Part shown: in pieces, positions 1 to 6,385 of the stretch
Position numbering within the stretch: position 1 is the first letter of the stretch
How the letters are laid out: the number at the start of each line of letters is the position of its first letter
Origin: JANRIC01 sp033765345
Lineage (GTDB): Bacteria; Bacteroidota; Bacteroidia; Cytophagales; Microscillaceae
DNA length: 25,516 nt
Direction: 5' to 3'
Assembly (NCBI GenBank): GCA_033765345.1
Contig: JANRIC010000100.1
Location: 1-25,516 of the forward strand
The notes under the pieces: model-generated
Seen by the model: the letters and a program-made list of their open reading frames with translations, nothing else
The model's database searches: none
Told to the model about the DNA's origin: nothing
Translations under genes and position numbers: made by a program

Positions 1-54
1 CTTTCGGGTTTATGCTTTGCTTCTTGAGCAGCCTACGGCCTTCTGCTTGCGCAG

Positions 55-71
55 AGTAGATGCAATCTACT
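55..71. repeat. Short perfect hairpin
   Basis: A 7-bp perfect inverted repeat (AGTAGAT, loop GCA, ATCTACT). It lies beyond the end of the lipoprotein gene at 117-368 and next to a second hairpin at 81-103. Positions 1-54 show no recognisable gene, although a minus-strand frame stays open to the window edge. Confidence 0.35.
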
Positions 72-80
72 GTAATTGGC

Positions 81-103
81 TTCCTTAGAATTATTCTAAG
101 GAA
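81..103 (-). terminator. Hairpin downstream of lipoprotein gene, possible terminator
   Basis: A perfect 10-bp inverted repeat (TTCCTTAGAA, loop TTA, TTCTAAGGAA) begins 13 bases after the minus-strand stop at 117. No strong T tract follows on the minus strand, so an intrinsic terminator is only likely, not shown. It marks the end of the RHS tip/immunity array. Confidence 0.35.
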
Positions 104-116
104 AACTTCTTGTTTT

Positions 117-368
117 TTAGTCATTCTCCGGAGAACTGGGGAAGTCCAAACCACTAAAATTCTCGTTTTTTATATGTTCTTTAATTTTAAGAATCAACTC
201 ATATTCCTCTTTATCAAGTTGTTTGTAATTGTTGCTTGCATAGATATTAACTTCTTTAGTTTCTCCAACGTCTTTATGCTCTATTTGACCTTGATTATTA
301 TCATCTTTCTTAGCACAACTGGATAAGAAAAAAAATATACTCAACAAAAATATCATTTTCATAAACAT
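117..368 (-). CDS. Small lipoprotein, candidate immunity protein for RHS tip 1
   Basis: An 83-residue protein with a hydrophobic signal segment (residues 4-17) ending in a lipobox, FLSSC, with Cys18 the likely lipidated residue. A short, charged, mostly helical tail follows (KQLDKEEYELILKIKEHIK). I do not recognise the family. The ATG at 366-368 is 6 bases after the stop of the RHS tip at 375-1379, so the two are almost certainly co-transcribed. The upstream tip is also followed immediately by a small lipoprotein. Small genes directly 3' of polymorphic-toxin tips usually encode cognate immunity proteins. A lipoprotein in the periplasm or outer membrane could protect against a toxin acting in the envelope. 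The immunity role rests on position only. Starts at 362 or 356 are also possible. Confidence 0.7.
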   Translation of the reverse strand: MFMKMIFLLSIFFFLSSCAKKDDNNQGQIEHKDVGETKEVNIYASNNYKQLDKEEYELILKIKEHIKNENFSGLDFPSSPEND

Positions 369-374
369 GAAATT

Positions 375-1379
375 TTATTGTTTTTTAATTTTTCCCATTC
401 TGTGGTGGAAATTATCTTTTGGATAATTATTTCCATATCCTGTTAAAGGCTCTTTTATTTTCTCGATATATTCTTGATTACCGGGATTAGATCTTTTAGC
501 AAGATCATAAAGAGATACTCCTGGGGGTTCGACTTGTAATATTTTTTCAGACATTATACTTTCAGGGTAGTGAGCCATACCTGAATTGTGACCAGCTCCG
601 TGTGCGATAACGAAACCTACAGCTCTGCTAATCCCAACAGCAGTACCTAGTGGATTTGAAGCATTTGCAACTCTAAATCCACTACTTTTATAAGTATCTG
701 CCCTGTCAAAATCTATAGCGATTGTATTGACAGGACGTTTATTTTGCAATAATTCGTATTTTTCACCATAGTTAGTAGACAGCTCAATGTTTTCCTCATT
801 TTTTGGATCTACCCAAGCACGTACTAAATTCCCTTCATTATCTTCTCCTTCTGTTCTTAATTGTACGCCAAATTCCTTATTAACTTTATTTTCTATAAAA
901 TCGGCAACCTCTTTTGCCCCACCTAATACTGCAACGCCATCAGTTTTATCTAGTTTTGTTTTATCAAAATCATCTAATGAACCATTATAAATTTTAACCC
1001 GTGTTTTAATTCCTAATTCCATAAAGAACATATTTGCCGCAGCTTTAATTTCAGCCAAATGAACATCTTTCTTGTTTTTCGCTCCTCCTGCATATACAAG
1101 ATATATAATGTTGTCCATACCATCAGGGTCAATAAATATCATAGGACTATTATTAGCGTATGCATAAGCAGAAACTTCGTAATATTTTTCAGATGAAGGG
1201 TCTACTTTATGCCACCTCCCCAAAGCCGCATCATACATCCTCGCCCCATAATCCAGCCAGTTGAGTCCAAACTCCTCCTGCTTCTCCTTGCCATTGTATT
1301 GAAACTTCATATTAGGCTCTCCATTCTTCTCCAAGCTTACGATATTAAGTCCAAAGGGGTGATAGTCTGCGCCTGCTTT
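375..1379 (-). CDS. Displaced RHS C-terminal tip with metzincin-like toxin domain (tip 1)
   Basis: The frame opens after a stop at 1380-1382 and begins inside an RHS core: DYHPFGL near 1350-1367, then QYNGKE, GLNWLDYGARMYD, LGRWHKVDP and the closing IDPDG. The whole RHS barrel is missing. The first possible start codons are a TTG at 1334 and an ATG at 1310. Numbered from the TTG, residues 74-319 form the variable domain. It has a strand-helix-strand start (DNIIYLVYAGG and following), then HGAGHNSGMAH at 245-255, then SIMSE with Met261. This is the metzincin HExxHxxGxxH plus Met-turn layout with the catalytic Glu replaced by Gly246. It is probably an orphan tip held as a recombination reservoir for a full-length rhs gene. 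Whether it is translated alone is unknown. It is followed by a lipoprotein gene. Confidence 0.78.
   Translation of the reverse strand, partial: KAGADYHPFGLNIVSLEKNGEPNMKFQYNGKEKQEEFGLNWLDYGARMYDAALGRWHKVDPSSEKYYEVSAYAYANNSPMIFIDPDGMDNIIYLVYAGGAKNKKDVHLAEIKAAANMFFMELGIKTRVKIYNGSLDDFDKTKLDKTDGVAVLGGAKEVADFIENKVNKEFGVQLRTEGEDNEGNLVRAWVDPKNEENIELSTNYGEKYELLQNKRPVNTIAIDFDRADTYKSSGFRVANASNPLGTAVGISRAVGFVIAHGAGHNSGMAHYPESIMSEKILQVEPPGVSLYDLAKRSNPGNQEYIEKIKEPLTGYGNNYPKDNFHHRMGKIKKQ
1209..1361 (-). repeat. RHS-core direct repeat, copy 1
   Basis: This 153-bp stretch encodes the RHS core junction of tip 1 and aligns without gaps to 2674-2826 (offset 1465 bp), about 84% identical by hand count. Such shared core segments are where RHS tips can be exchanged by homologous recombination. 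Confidence 0.8.
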
Positions 1380-1406
1380 TTATTGACTTAGCCTTTATCT
1401 GAACTC

Positions 1407-1895
1407 TTAATGCAACTCAGGGTAATCAAATCTAAGATAAAAATTGATCCCCCCCTTCGTATCTTCATCAACTGAACAGTGAAAAAACAGTTTATTTATG
1501 TTATTTTTAATGTAAAATCCTTTCATTAGATTGATACAATTAATATTATTCAAAATCAGTATATTTCTAGTATATAATGAATCTTTCAATTCCTTCAAAT
1601 TAACAGAGGCTACCTTGAATCTTTTGAACATACAAAGAGGAGTTTGCCCTATTTTTTCACCGATAAAATCAAATTGAAAATATACCAATGTATCACCAAA
1701 ATTTTTGGCTAAGATTGGGACATCTACACCTGGAAGTCCAGTTTGCAGTTTGAAGCCTTGATTTACTAAAAAATCATAATCGATATTAAACGGTGGATTA
1801 AATATATCATTCAATAATGGTTTATTATTTGATTTTTTACAAGCTACCAAGTTAATAATAATCATTATTACAGAAATAATATTAAGTACTTTCAT
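1407..1895 (-). CDS. Lipoprotein, candidate immunity protein for RHS tip 2
   Basis: A 162-residue protein starting MKVLNIIS. The frame is open further upstream into the tip gene, but the ATG at 1893-1895 is preferred because it gives a clean lipoprotein signal peptide with lipobox NLVAC, and because it is only one base past the stop of RHS tip 2 (1897-1899), which suggests translational coupling. The mature part is mostly beta-strand-like, with Cys near the middle and the C-terminus (FFHCSVDEDT). I do not recognise the family. Its place directly 3' of the tip supports an immunity role in the envelope. That is inference from context, not from any motif. Confidence 0.72.
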   Translation of the reverse strand: MKVLNIISVIMIIINLVACKKSNNKPLLNDIFNPPFNIDYDFLVNQGFKLQTGLPGVDVPILAKNFGDTLVYFQFDFIGEKIGQTPLCMFKRFKVASVNLKELKDSLYTRNILILNNINCINLMKGFYIKNNINKLFFHCSVDEDTKGGINFYLRFDYPELH

Positions 1896-1896
1896 A

Positions 1897-2853
1897 CTAT
1901 TTTTTCTTTTGTCCTGTTTTAGCCCTTTCTTGTCGCAATCTTTCTCTTTCTTTTGGTGTCCATATTGTTTTAGGCTCTCCATTATGCTTAGTTGTACTTC
2001 TAGGGATTTTAAAATGTTGCTGTAGACCTACATTATCTTCTTCTCCACCTAAATAGTGTAAATGAGCCACTCCTTCGTGTAAAAAGGTACCCCCAACTGT
2101 CCATTTTGAACTAAGTAAACTAACATCATAGACGGTGATAGGTTTTAATCCCTCATCTATCATTATTTTTCCAGAATTTACGCCCTTCGTGGTACGTCCT
2201 TTCTGATCTTTTAAAGTACCTAACTCTGTTTTCATACTTCCCGACTCCAGGCTTACCTCGAACTTCATATCGGTATTTACTAAGTCAAAAACTGCTGATG
2301 CATATTTATCTTTGTTCCAATCAAAATCACTATTCGTTTTAAGACTGTATTTAGTTATTTCAACTTTCTCTTTTACTTTTTCAGTTTTTTTACCATCCCA
2401 AGTGTCCCAATCAAACAGATTAAATTCCACATCCTTTTCAATATCTCTAGTTTTTGTACCTGTAACTTTCTTCTCTTCTAAACTAAAAACATCGTAATCT
2501 AAATCGTAGATTTGCCTGAATATAATATTCAAATCAGCAAGTACCCTCGCTGCATCTTGACCATTCAGAAAATAAACTTCTTCTCCGTTAGGATCAATCG
2601 CATTAATTGGATTATTTAGAGCATAGTTGTAAGGAGTTGATTTTTCATATAATTCTGATTCAGGATCCACCGCATGCCACCTCCCCAACTGAGCATCATA
2701 CATCCTCGCCCCATAATCCAACCAGTTCAACCCAAACTCCTCTTGTTTTTCCTTGCCATTGTATTGGAATTTGTGATTGGGGTCACCTTGCTTCTCCAAA
2801 GAGACGATATTAAGTCCAAAGGGGTAATAATGGTTTTCTTGGGTAATTTCTTT
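1897..2853 (-). CDS. Displaced RHS C-terminal tip with HExxxH zincin-like toxin domain (tip 2)
   Basis: The frame opens after a stop at 2854-2856 and starts with HYYPFGLNIVSLEK, then QYNGKEKQEEFGLNWLDYG, LGRWHAVDP and IDPNG, which is the Bacteroidota RHS core without its upstream barrel. The first formal start is a TTG at 2799. Numbered from there, residues 73-300 are the variable toxin-like domain. It opens with EEVYFLNGQDAARVL and contains GGTFLHEGVAHLHYLGG (residues 236-252), where H241, E242, H246 and H248 could bind zinc. The spacing is HExxxH, as in dipeptidyl peptidase III, not the usual HExxH. The C-terminus is strongly basic. Peptidase activity is inferred from the motif alone. The next gene is a lipoprotein one base away. 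Confidence 0.78.
   Translation of the reverse strand, partial: KEITQENHYYPFGLNIVSLEKQGDPNHKFQYNGKEKQEEFGLNWLDYGARMYDAQLGRWHAVDPESELYEKSTPYNYALNNPINAIDPNGEEVYFLNGQDAARVLADLNIIFRQIYDLDYDVFSLEEKKVTGTKTRDIEKDVEFNLFDWDTWDGKKTEKVKEKVEITKYSLKTNSDFDWNKDKYASAVFDLVNTDMKFEVSLESGSMKTELGTLKDQKGRTTKGVNSGKIMIDEGLKPITVYDVSLLSSKWTVGGTFLHEGVAHLHYLGGEEDNVGLQQHFKIPRSTTKHNGEPKTIWTPKERERLRQERAKTGQKKK
2674..2826 (-). repeat. RHS-core direct repeat, copy 2
   Basis: Partner of 1209-1361, ungapped, about 84% identical by hand count. It covers the segment from YYPFGL to LGRWHAVD in tip 2. Confidence 0.8.
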
Positions 2854-2856
2854 CTA

Positions 2857-3378
2857 ATCCTAGCTAATTGAGGAAGCTTGATTTCCCTAAAATAAGCATT
2901 TCCGAGGGATATTCCAAAAATAAATTCGGGGGTGTTAAGACAATTGGCGAGGCCGCCGATCTTACACATCGAAAAGTTGTACCCCGGCATTTTGCTCGAG
3001 TGAGCTATCTTTTGACTAATCCCCCCACCTATCAGACACCACCCCCTACCTAAACGGGCATCTAAGCCACCGATCAGACTACCCCCCTGCACCTCCAGGC
3101 TGCTCAAGTCCACCTTTTTGCTGCTCCATTCCACCAAAAAGGTTCTCCATTGCACCTAGGAGGATACCCCTCCCCACCTTTATGACTACCAGGAGCTAGG
3201 CTAAAGCTGCTCCAGACCGTCTCTATGACTACAAACCTGCAAAGTTTCACCTTTGCCAATGTCTGGAAAAACACCAAACCAGTTTAAGCGTGCTGCCTCA
3301 ATGCTGTCAGCTCAAAGGTTTACTTGCTGAAGGCATAAAATGATGTCATTTCTCACTTAAAGCGGGAAAATTTTTTAA
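2857..3378. other. Gap without a convincing gene, upstream of the RHS tips
   Basis: Frames here are short and broken. A minus-strand frame from 3155 runs into the tip region but has biased, low-complexity content and no recognisable domain, so it is not called. C-rich runs near 3030-3050 and 3080-3095 are notable. No rhs core could be traced upstream of tip 2, which is why the tip is called displaced. Confidence 0.5.
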
Positions 3379-3528
3379 TATACTCAAACCGAAGTGGTTT
3401 TAATACAAAAACAAGACCCTCACAGGGGAGCTTTTAGCGCTTAAATCATGAATAATCAAGCTAATCAATCAAGAAAACTTGCCCCGCAGGGGTCTTGTGT
3501 TTCCTAAATCACTTTAATCTGGGGTATA
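3379..3528. mobile_element. MITE-like element, copy A (150 bp)
   Basis: Imperfect terminal inverted repeats of about 22 bp lie at 3379-3400 (TATACTCAAACC then GAAGTGGTTT) and 3506-3528 (AAATCACTTTAATC then TGGGGTATA). The interior shares a run at 3449-3475 (AATAATCAAGCTAATCAATC) with the copy at 13140-13242. This copy has an extra inner hairpin, ACAAGACCCT near 3411 pairing with AGGGGTCTTGT near 3488. It has no coding capacity, so it would need a transposase in trans. The outer TATA suggests a TA target, but the duplication cannot be confirmed here. Confidence 0.6.
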
Positions 3529-3634
3529 AATCATAACAGAACTAAACAAGTAAAATGATTTCATAAACCCATCTTCTCCTTTCCCCGTAAAACCTCATAG
3601 AACATTCCTCTTTAAACCCCGCTGAATACTTACC

Positions 3635-3659
3635 TCCTTAAATACTTAAGGAATTTTTT
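3635..3659 (+). terminator. Terminator-like hairpin with T run in the leader of the next gene
   Basis: A 7-bp stem (TCCTTAA, loop ATAC, TTAAGGA) at 3635-3652 is followed by AATTTTTTA. It sits 40 bases upstream of the start at 3699 on the same strand. No plus-strand gene lies upstream, so it is either a barrier to stray transcription or an attenuator in the leader of 3699-5045. Confidence 0.35.
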
Positions 3660-3698
3660 AGTAAAAAATCATTGAAAGCTTCTTGTTAAAAAGGTATT

Positions 3699-5045
3699 AT
3701 GAATCAGGAAATTAGATATCTCCAGGAAATAAGCTGGGAAGAGAAATTGGGATTTTTTTTATTGCAAAAAGGTTTTAAAATACTGTTTTGGGTCACTGGC
3801 TCTGTTGTACTTTTACTAGGATTGACTTTTTTTGTCCACCTGGTCAAGCAAAACAATGCAAGCCGCTTGATCGATACTGCCGAATCTACCCGTACCCAGA
3901 CTTTAAACCTACTCCGGGAAAAAAAGGATTTTTTGCACGAAAGGTCTTCTTATTTCAAAGAAAAGGACTTTTATGACCGCGCCCTGGATCGGCAAATTCA
4001 TTTTTATCAGGCCCTTTCTGCCGACATTGAGGCACTTCAAGCAGAAAAATCCAGCGATGTCATCCGCAAATTTAAAACGGGGCTACTTCGGAAGTTCCAA
4101 CCCAATTCAAAATCTCAAAAACTTATTCAAGAAATTGAGCAGGTTTTTGAGGCACAAAACTATCTGATTGAAAACTGGACAAAACTCAGTGCCTATCGGG
4201 AAGGTCTTGATAGCCAATGGCAAAATGAAGAAATCAAACACCAAGAAATTCAAGATCATTCGCCTTATGAGCGGGTACGACAACAAGGCAAAAAAAACTT
4301 TGATCGCCTAGACAAATCTTTTGGGATTTTTAAAAATCATTACGACCAAAATCAACGGTTCGGCAGGGCTGAAATCGGTAAGTATAACTTTGTGCAAATT
4401 CAAGCATTTTTGAAAACACTGGAAGATGTCAAACAAAAACATGCCGATTTTGTAAATTTCAGGGAGGCTCTTGATCGCTATTACAACCTGCTACAGGTGC
4501 AATTTTATACCAAAATCATCGCCCAATACACACGCTCTACACTGACTTATGAAAGTGAACCCAACCCCGCTTTCAGAGAATGGACCGAAACGGAAACCTA
4601 CTCCGATACAGAAACTTATTACGAATCGCAAAGTTATTCGGCTACCTGCACCGAAACTAACTACGAAACCCGAACTACCATCGTAAACGGCAAGGCCGTC
4701 ACCCGAAGTGTACCCCTAAGCCATAGCGTGCCTTGCACCAAAACGCGCCAAGTCAGCAAAACCCGCCCCGTAACGCGCACCCGCAGCATCACCAAAAACA
4801 ACGGCGAAGCCCGCTATGTGGATGTACCTTATACTACTTTTAGCTTTTATTATACCCGGGAGCGGGTCACACCGCAAGGAAAAACCCAATCCGAGCAAAA
4901 TTCGGGTAGCATCAAGCTAAAAGGCAGCAACCCTTCTGAACCTGATTATACTTACAAAACCGATGAGCAAATCGGGTACGTTATTTGGAAGGAAAAATGG
5001 AACGATCAGGAGCAAAAAGGACTTTTAAATCCTCATCTCAAATAA
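3699..5045 (+). CDS. Membrane-anchored coiled-coil protein with a Thr/Glu/Arg-rich strand repeat, unknown function
   Basis: A 448-residue protein not recognised as any family. An N-terminal amphipathic stretch is followed by one transmembrane helix (about residues 27-47, LFWVTGSVVLLLGLTFFVHL), then a long helical, charged region (about 60-280) likely to form coiled coils. Residues 295-366 are unusual. They alternate Thr with charged or aromatic residues, first acidic (TETETYSDTETYYES) and then basic (KTRQVSKTRPVTRTR), with Cys317 and Cys346 flanking the turn. This looks like a beta-hairpin or amyloid-like strand with opposite charges on its two halves. The next gene begins 9 bases after the stop, so the two are probably one operon and may form a complex. 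Confidence 0.75.
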   Translation: MNQEIRYLQEISWEEKLGFFLLQKGFKILFWVTGSVVLLLGLTFFVHLVKQNNASRLIDTAESTRTQTLNLLREKKDFLHERSSYFKEKDFYDRALDRQIHFYQALSADIEALQAEKSSDVIRKFKTGLLRKFQPNSKSQKLIQEIEQVFEAQNYLIENWTKLSAYREGLDSQWQNEEIKHQEIQDHSPYERVRQQGKKNFDRLDKSFGIFKNHYDQNQRFGRAEIGKYNFVQIQAFLKTLEDVKQKHADFVNFREALDRYYNLLQVQFYTKIIAQYTRSTLTYESEPNPAFREWTETETYSDTETYYESQSYSATCTETNYETRTTIVNGKAVTRSVPLSHSVPCTKTRQVSKTRPVTRTRSITKNNGEARYVDVPYTTFSFYYTRERVTPQGKTQSEQNSGSIKLKGSNPSEPDYTYKTDEQIGYVIWKEKWNDQEQKGLLNPHLK

Positions 5046-5054
5046 GGTATCGCT

Positions 5055-6227
5055 ATGAATGCACAATTTCTGGACAAACTCAATTTTTATCAGGAAGCTT
5101 ATCAGGAAGAGCTACACCGTGCCAAAGAAATTCGACTCAATCTGCAAAACCTGAAAAATAACCTGCTGCAATACATTTCTGAGAAAATCAGTACCTGGCT
5201 GGGGCAGGATTTGGACGAAGAAGAGTCTGCCGCAATTGAACGCACCGGGCTAAGTCTGACTAGTATCTTTGAGGAAATAGAGGAAAAACGCAAACGCCTA
5301 CCTCTTGAAATCGAGACCCTCCGAATGGGCGAATTTTACCAGCAATACCTCGACATGACCATCAACCACGATTTTTCGCTGATCATAACACTGGAAGACG
5401 ACCCTACGTTTACGTACCTGATCACCGAAAACTTCCACAATGAAAACTTTGTCAATCGCCCCAAGATCAAATTCCCTCTATTTGGCACTTTTCAGCCCCG
5501 ATTCAAGAAATTCGCCCGGATTGCTGCCCAGGTAGCCCAAAGGCATCGATTTGAAAACTATCAGCAGATGTTCGAGACCTGGGCTACGATGCGTAATGCC
5601 TTTCGGGAAGTAGTAGGCGATAAAAAAGTCAAGGAGGCAAAGGTCAAATTTGAGAAAATCCAGCAAGACATCTGGCAGAAAAACGAGCAACTCAATAACC
5701 TGACTCACAAGGAAATCGATATCATCATCCAAAAGGTCAGTGAGTTCATTTTCCAGGCTCAGGAGTTTACCTTGTCTGTATTGCACACTTATGAATTCAA
5801 CTATATCCAGGATCAAAAAGAAAAAATCCGCCTGGAAGACCAAAATTTGATTTTGGTACAAAATACCGTCAATCAAATTTTGAAAAATATGGGTTTTGTG
5901 CAGGAAATTGCCCTACAGGCGCACAAAGCCCAATCCCATCCAAATATCCAAGAGAAATTAGATCAGATACTAGCACTCAAAGACCCACACCAAGACCTAC
6001 ACGAAATTCTGAGTGAAGAGGAATGGCAAAAAGCTCTGCAATCTTTCCAGGAATACGACCAAAAACACTTCAAAAACGCCAAAATCCACTATGAGCAGGC
6101 AAAATATAGTGTCACTGATTTGACTCCCGAGCAAATCCAATCCCTCATGAAAAAGTATCAAGTCAAAGAAGGCGAAACCTTTGAGCCTACCCCCGAAGAT
6201 ATTCGAAAGCTGAATTTGATGGGGTGA
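5055..6227 (+). CDS. Helical coiled-coil protein of unknown function, partner of the upstream gene
   Basis: A 390-residue protein with no signal peptide or membrane helix, rich in Gln, Glu, Lys and Leu, and predicted by eye to be almost all helix with coiled-coil stretches near residues 10-45, 190-240 and 250-290. A central segment (about 105-165, FSLIITLEDDPTFTYLITENF and following) looks more beta-like. I do not recognise a family. The ATG at 5055 lies 9 bases after the upstream stop, so co-transcription and a joint role with the membrane protein at 3699-5045 are likely. The stop codon TGA at 6225-6227 overlaps the first two bases of a perfect 18-bp hairpin. Confidence 0.75.
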   Translation: MNAQFLDKLNFYQEAYQEELHRAKEIRLNLQNLKNNLLQYISEKISTWLGQDLDEEESAAIERTGLSLTSIFEEIEEKRKRLPLEIETLRMGEFYQQYLDMTINHDFSLIITLEDDPTFTYLITENFHNENFVNRPKIKFPLFGTFQPRFKKFARIAAQVAQRHRFENYQQMFETWATMRNAFREVVGDKKVKEAKVKFEKIQQDIWQKNEQLNNLTHKEIDIIIQKVSEFIFQAQEFTLSVLHTYEFNYIQDQKEKIRLEDQNLILVQNTVNQILKNMGFVQEIALQAHKAQSHPNIQEKLDQILALKDPHQDLHEILSEEEWQKALQSFQEYDQKHFKNAKIHYEQAKYSVTDLTPEQIQSLMKKYQVKEGETFEPTPEDIRKLNLMG

Positions 6228-6264
6228 TCTTGTAGCGTCGGCGGCTCGCCGACGCTACAAGATC
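6226..6264. repeat. Perfect 18-bp palindrome overlapping a stop codon
   Basis: The arms GATCTTGTAGCGTCGGCG (6226-6243) and its exact complement (6247-6264) flank a 3-base loop, GCT. The GA of the upstream gene's TGA stop forms the start of the left arm. It is G+C-rich in an A+T-rich context and has no T tract, so it looks like a REP-type palindrome rather than a classical terminator, though it could stop transcripts or protect the 3' end of the mRNA. Confidence 0.7.
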
Positions 6265-6285
6265 ATAAACGAGGGCAAAATCTAC

Positions 6286-6328
6286 CACACCCAAATCGCC
6301 TGTGAGGACACAGGCGAAGGTAAAAAAA
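6286..6328. repeat. Dispersed hairpin repeat, copy A
   Basis: It contains ACACCCAAAT followed by CGCCTGTG, loop AGGA, CACAGGCG (6297-6316) and an A-rich tail. The same sequence recurs at 10221-10262, nearly identical over about 40 bases. Confidence 0.7.
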
Positions 6329-6348
6329 TTTTCGAGGGCAAAGCCCTC
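6321..6348 (-). terminator. Probable terminator of the FGE-fold gene
   Basis: On the minus strand, downstream of the stop at 6386, a 6-bp G+C stem with a 3-base loop (6334-6348, GAGGGC/GCCCTC) is followed by GAAAATTTTTTTA. This fits an intrinsic terminator for the gene at 6386-7201. Confidence 0.5.
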
Positions 6349-6385
6349 TCTTAAAACCAAAAAAAAATAAAAAAAACCAAAACTA

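Noticed and set aside
124..135. 12-bp palindrome TTCTCCGGAGAA
   Set aside because: It lies inside the lipoprotein coding sequence and is short enough to arise by chance.
2727..3155. 142-residue minus-strand frame upstream of and overlapping tip 2
   Set aside because: It reads the RHS tip in the wrong frame at its end, has low-complexity composition and no domain I can recognise.
3160..3378. Possible remains of an RHS barrel or a transposase in the gap
   Set aside because: Short YDY-like strings appear, but stops break every frame and no family signature could be confirmed.
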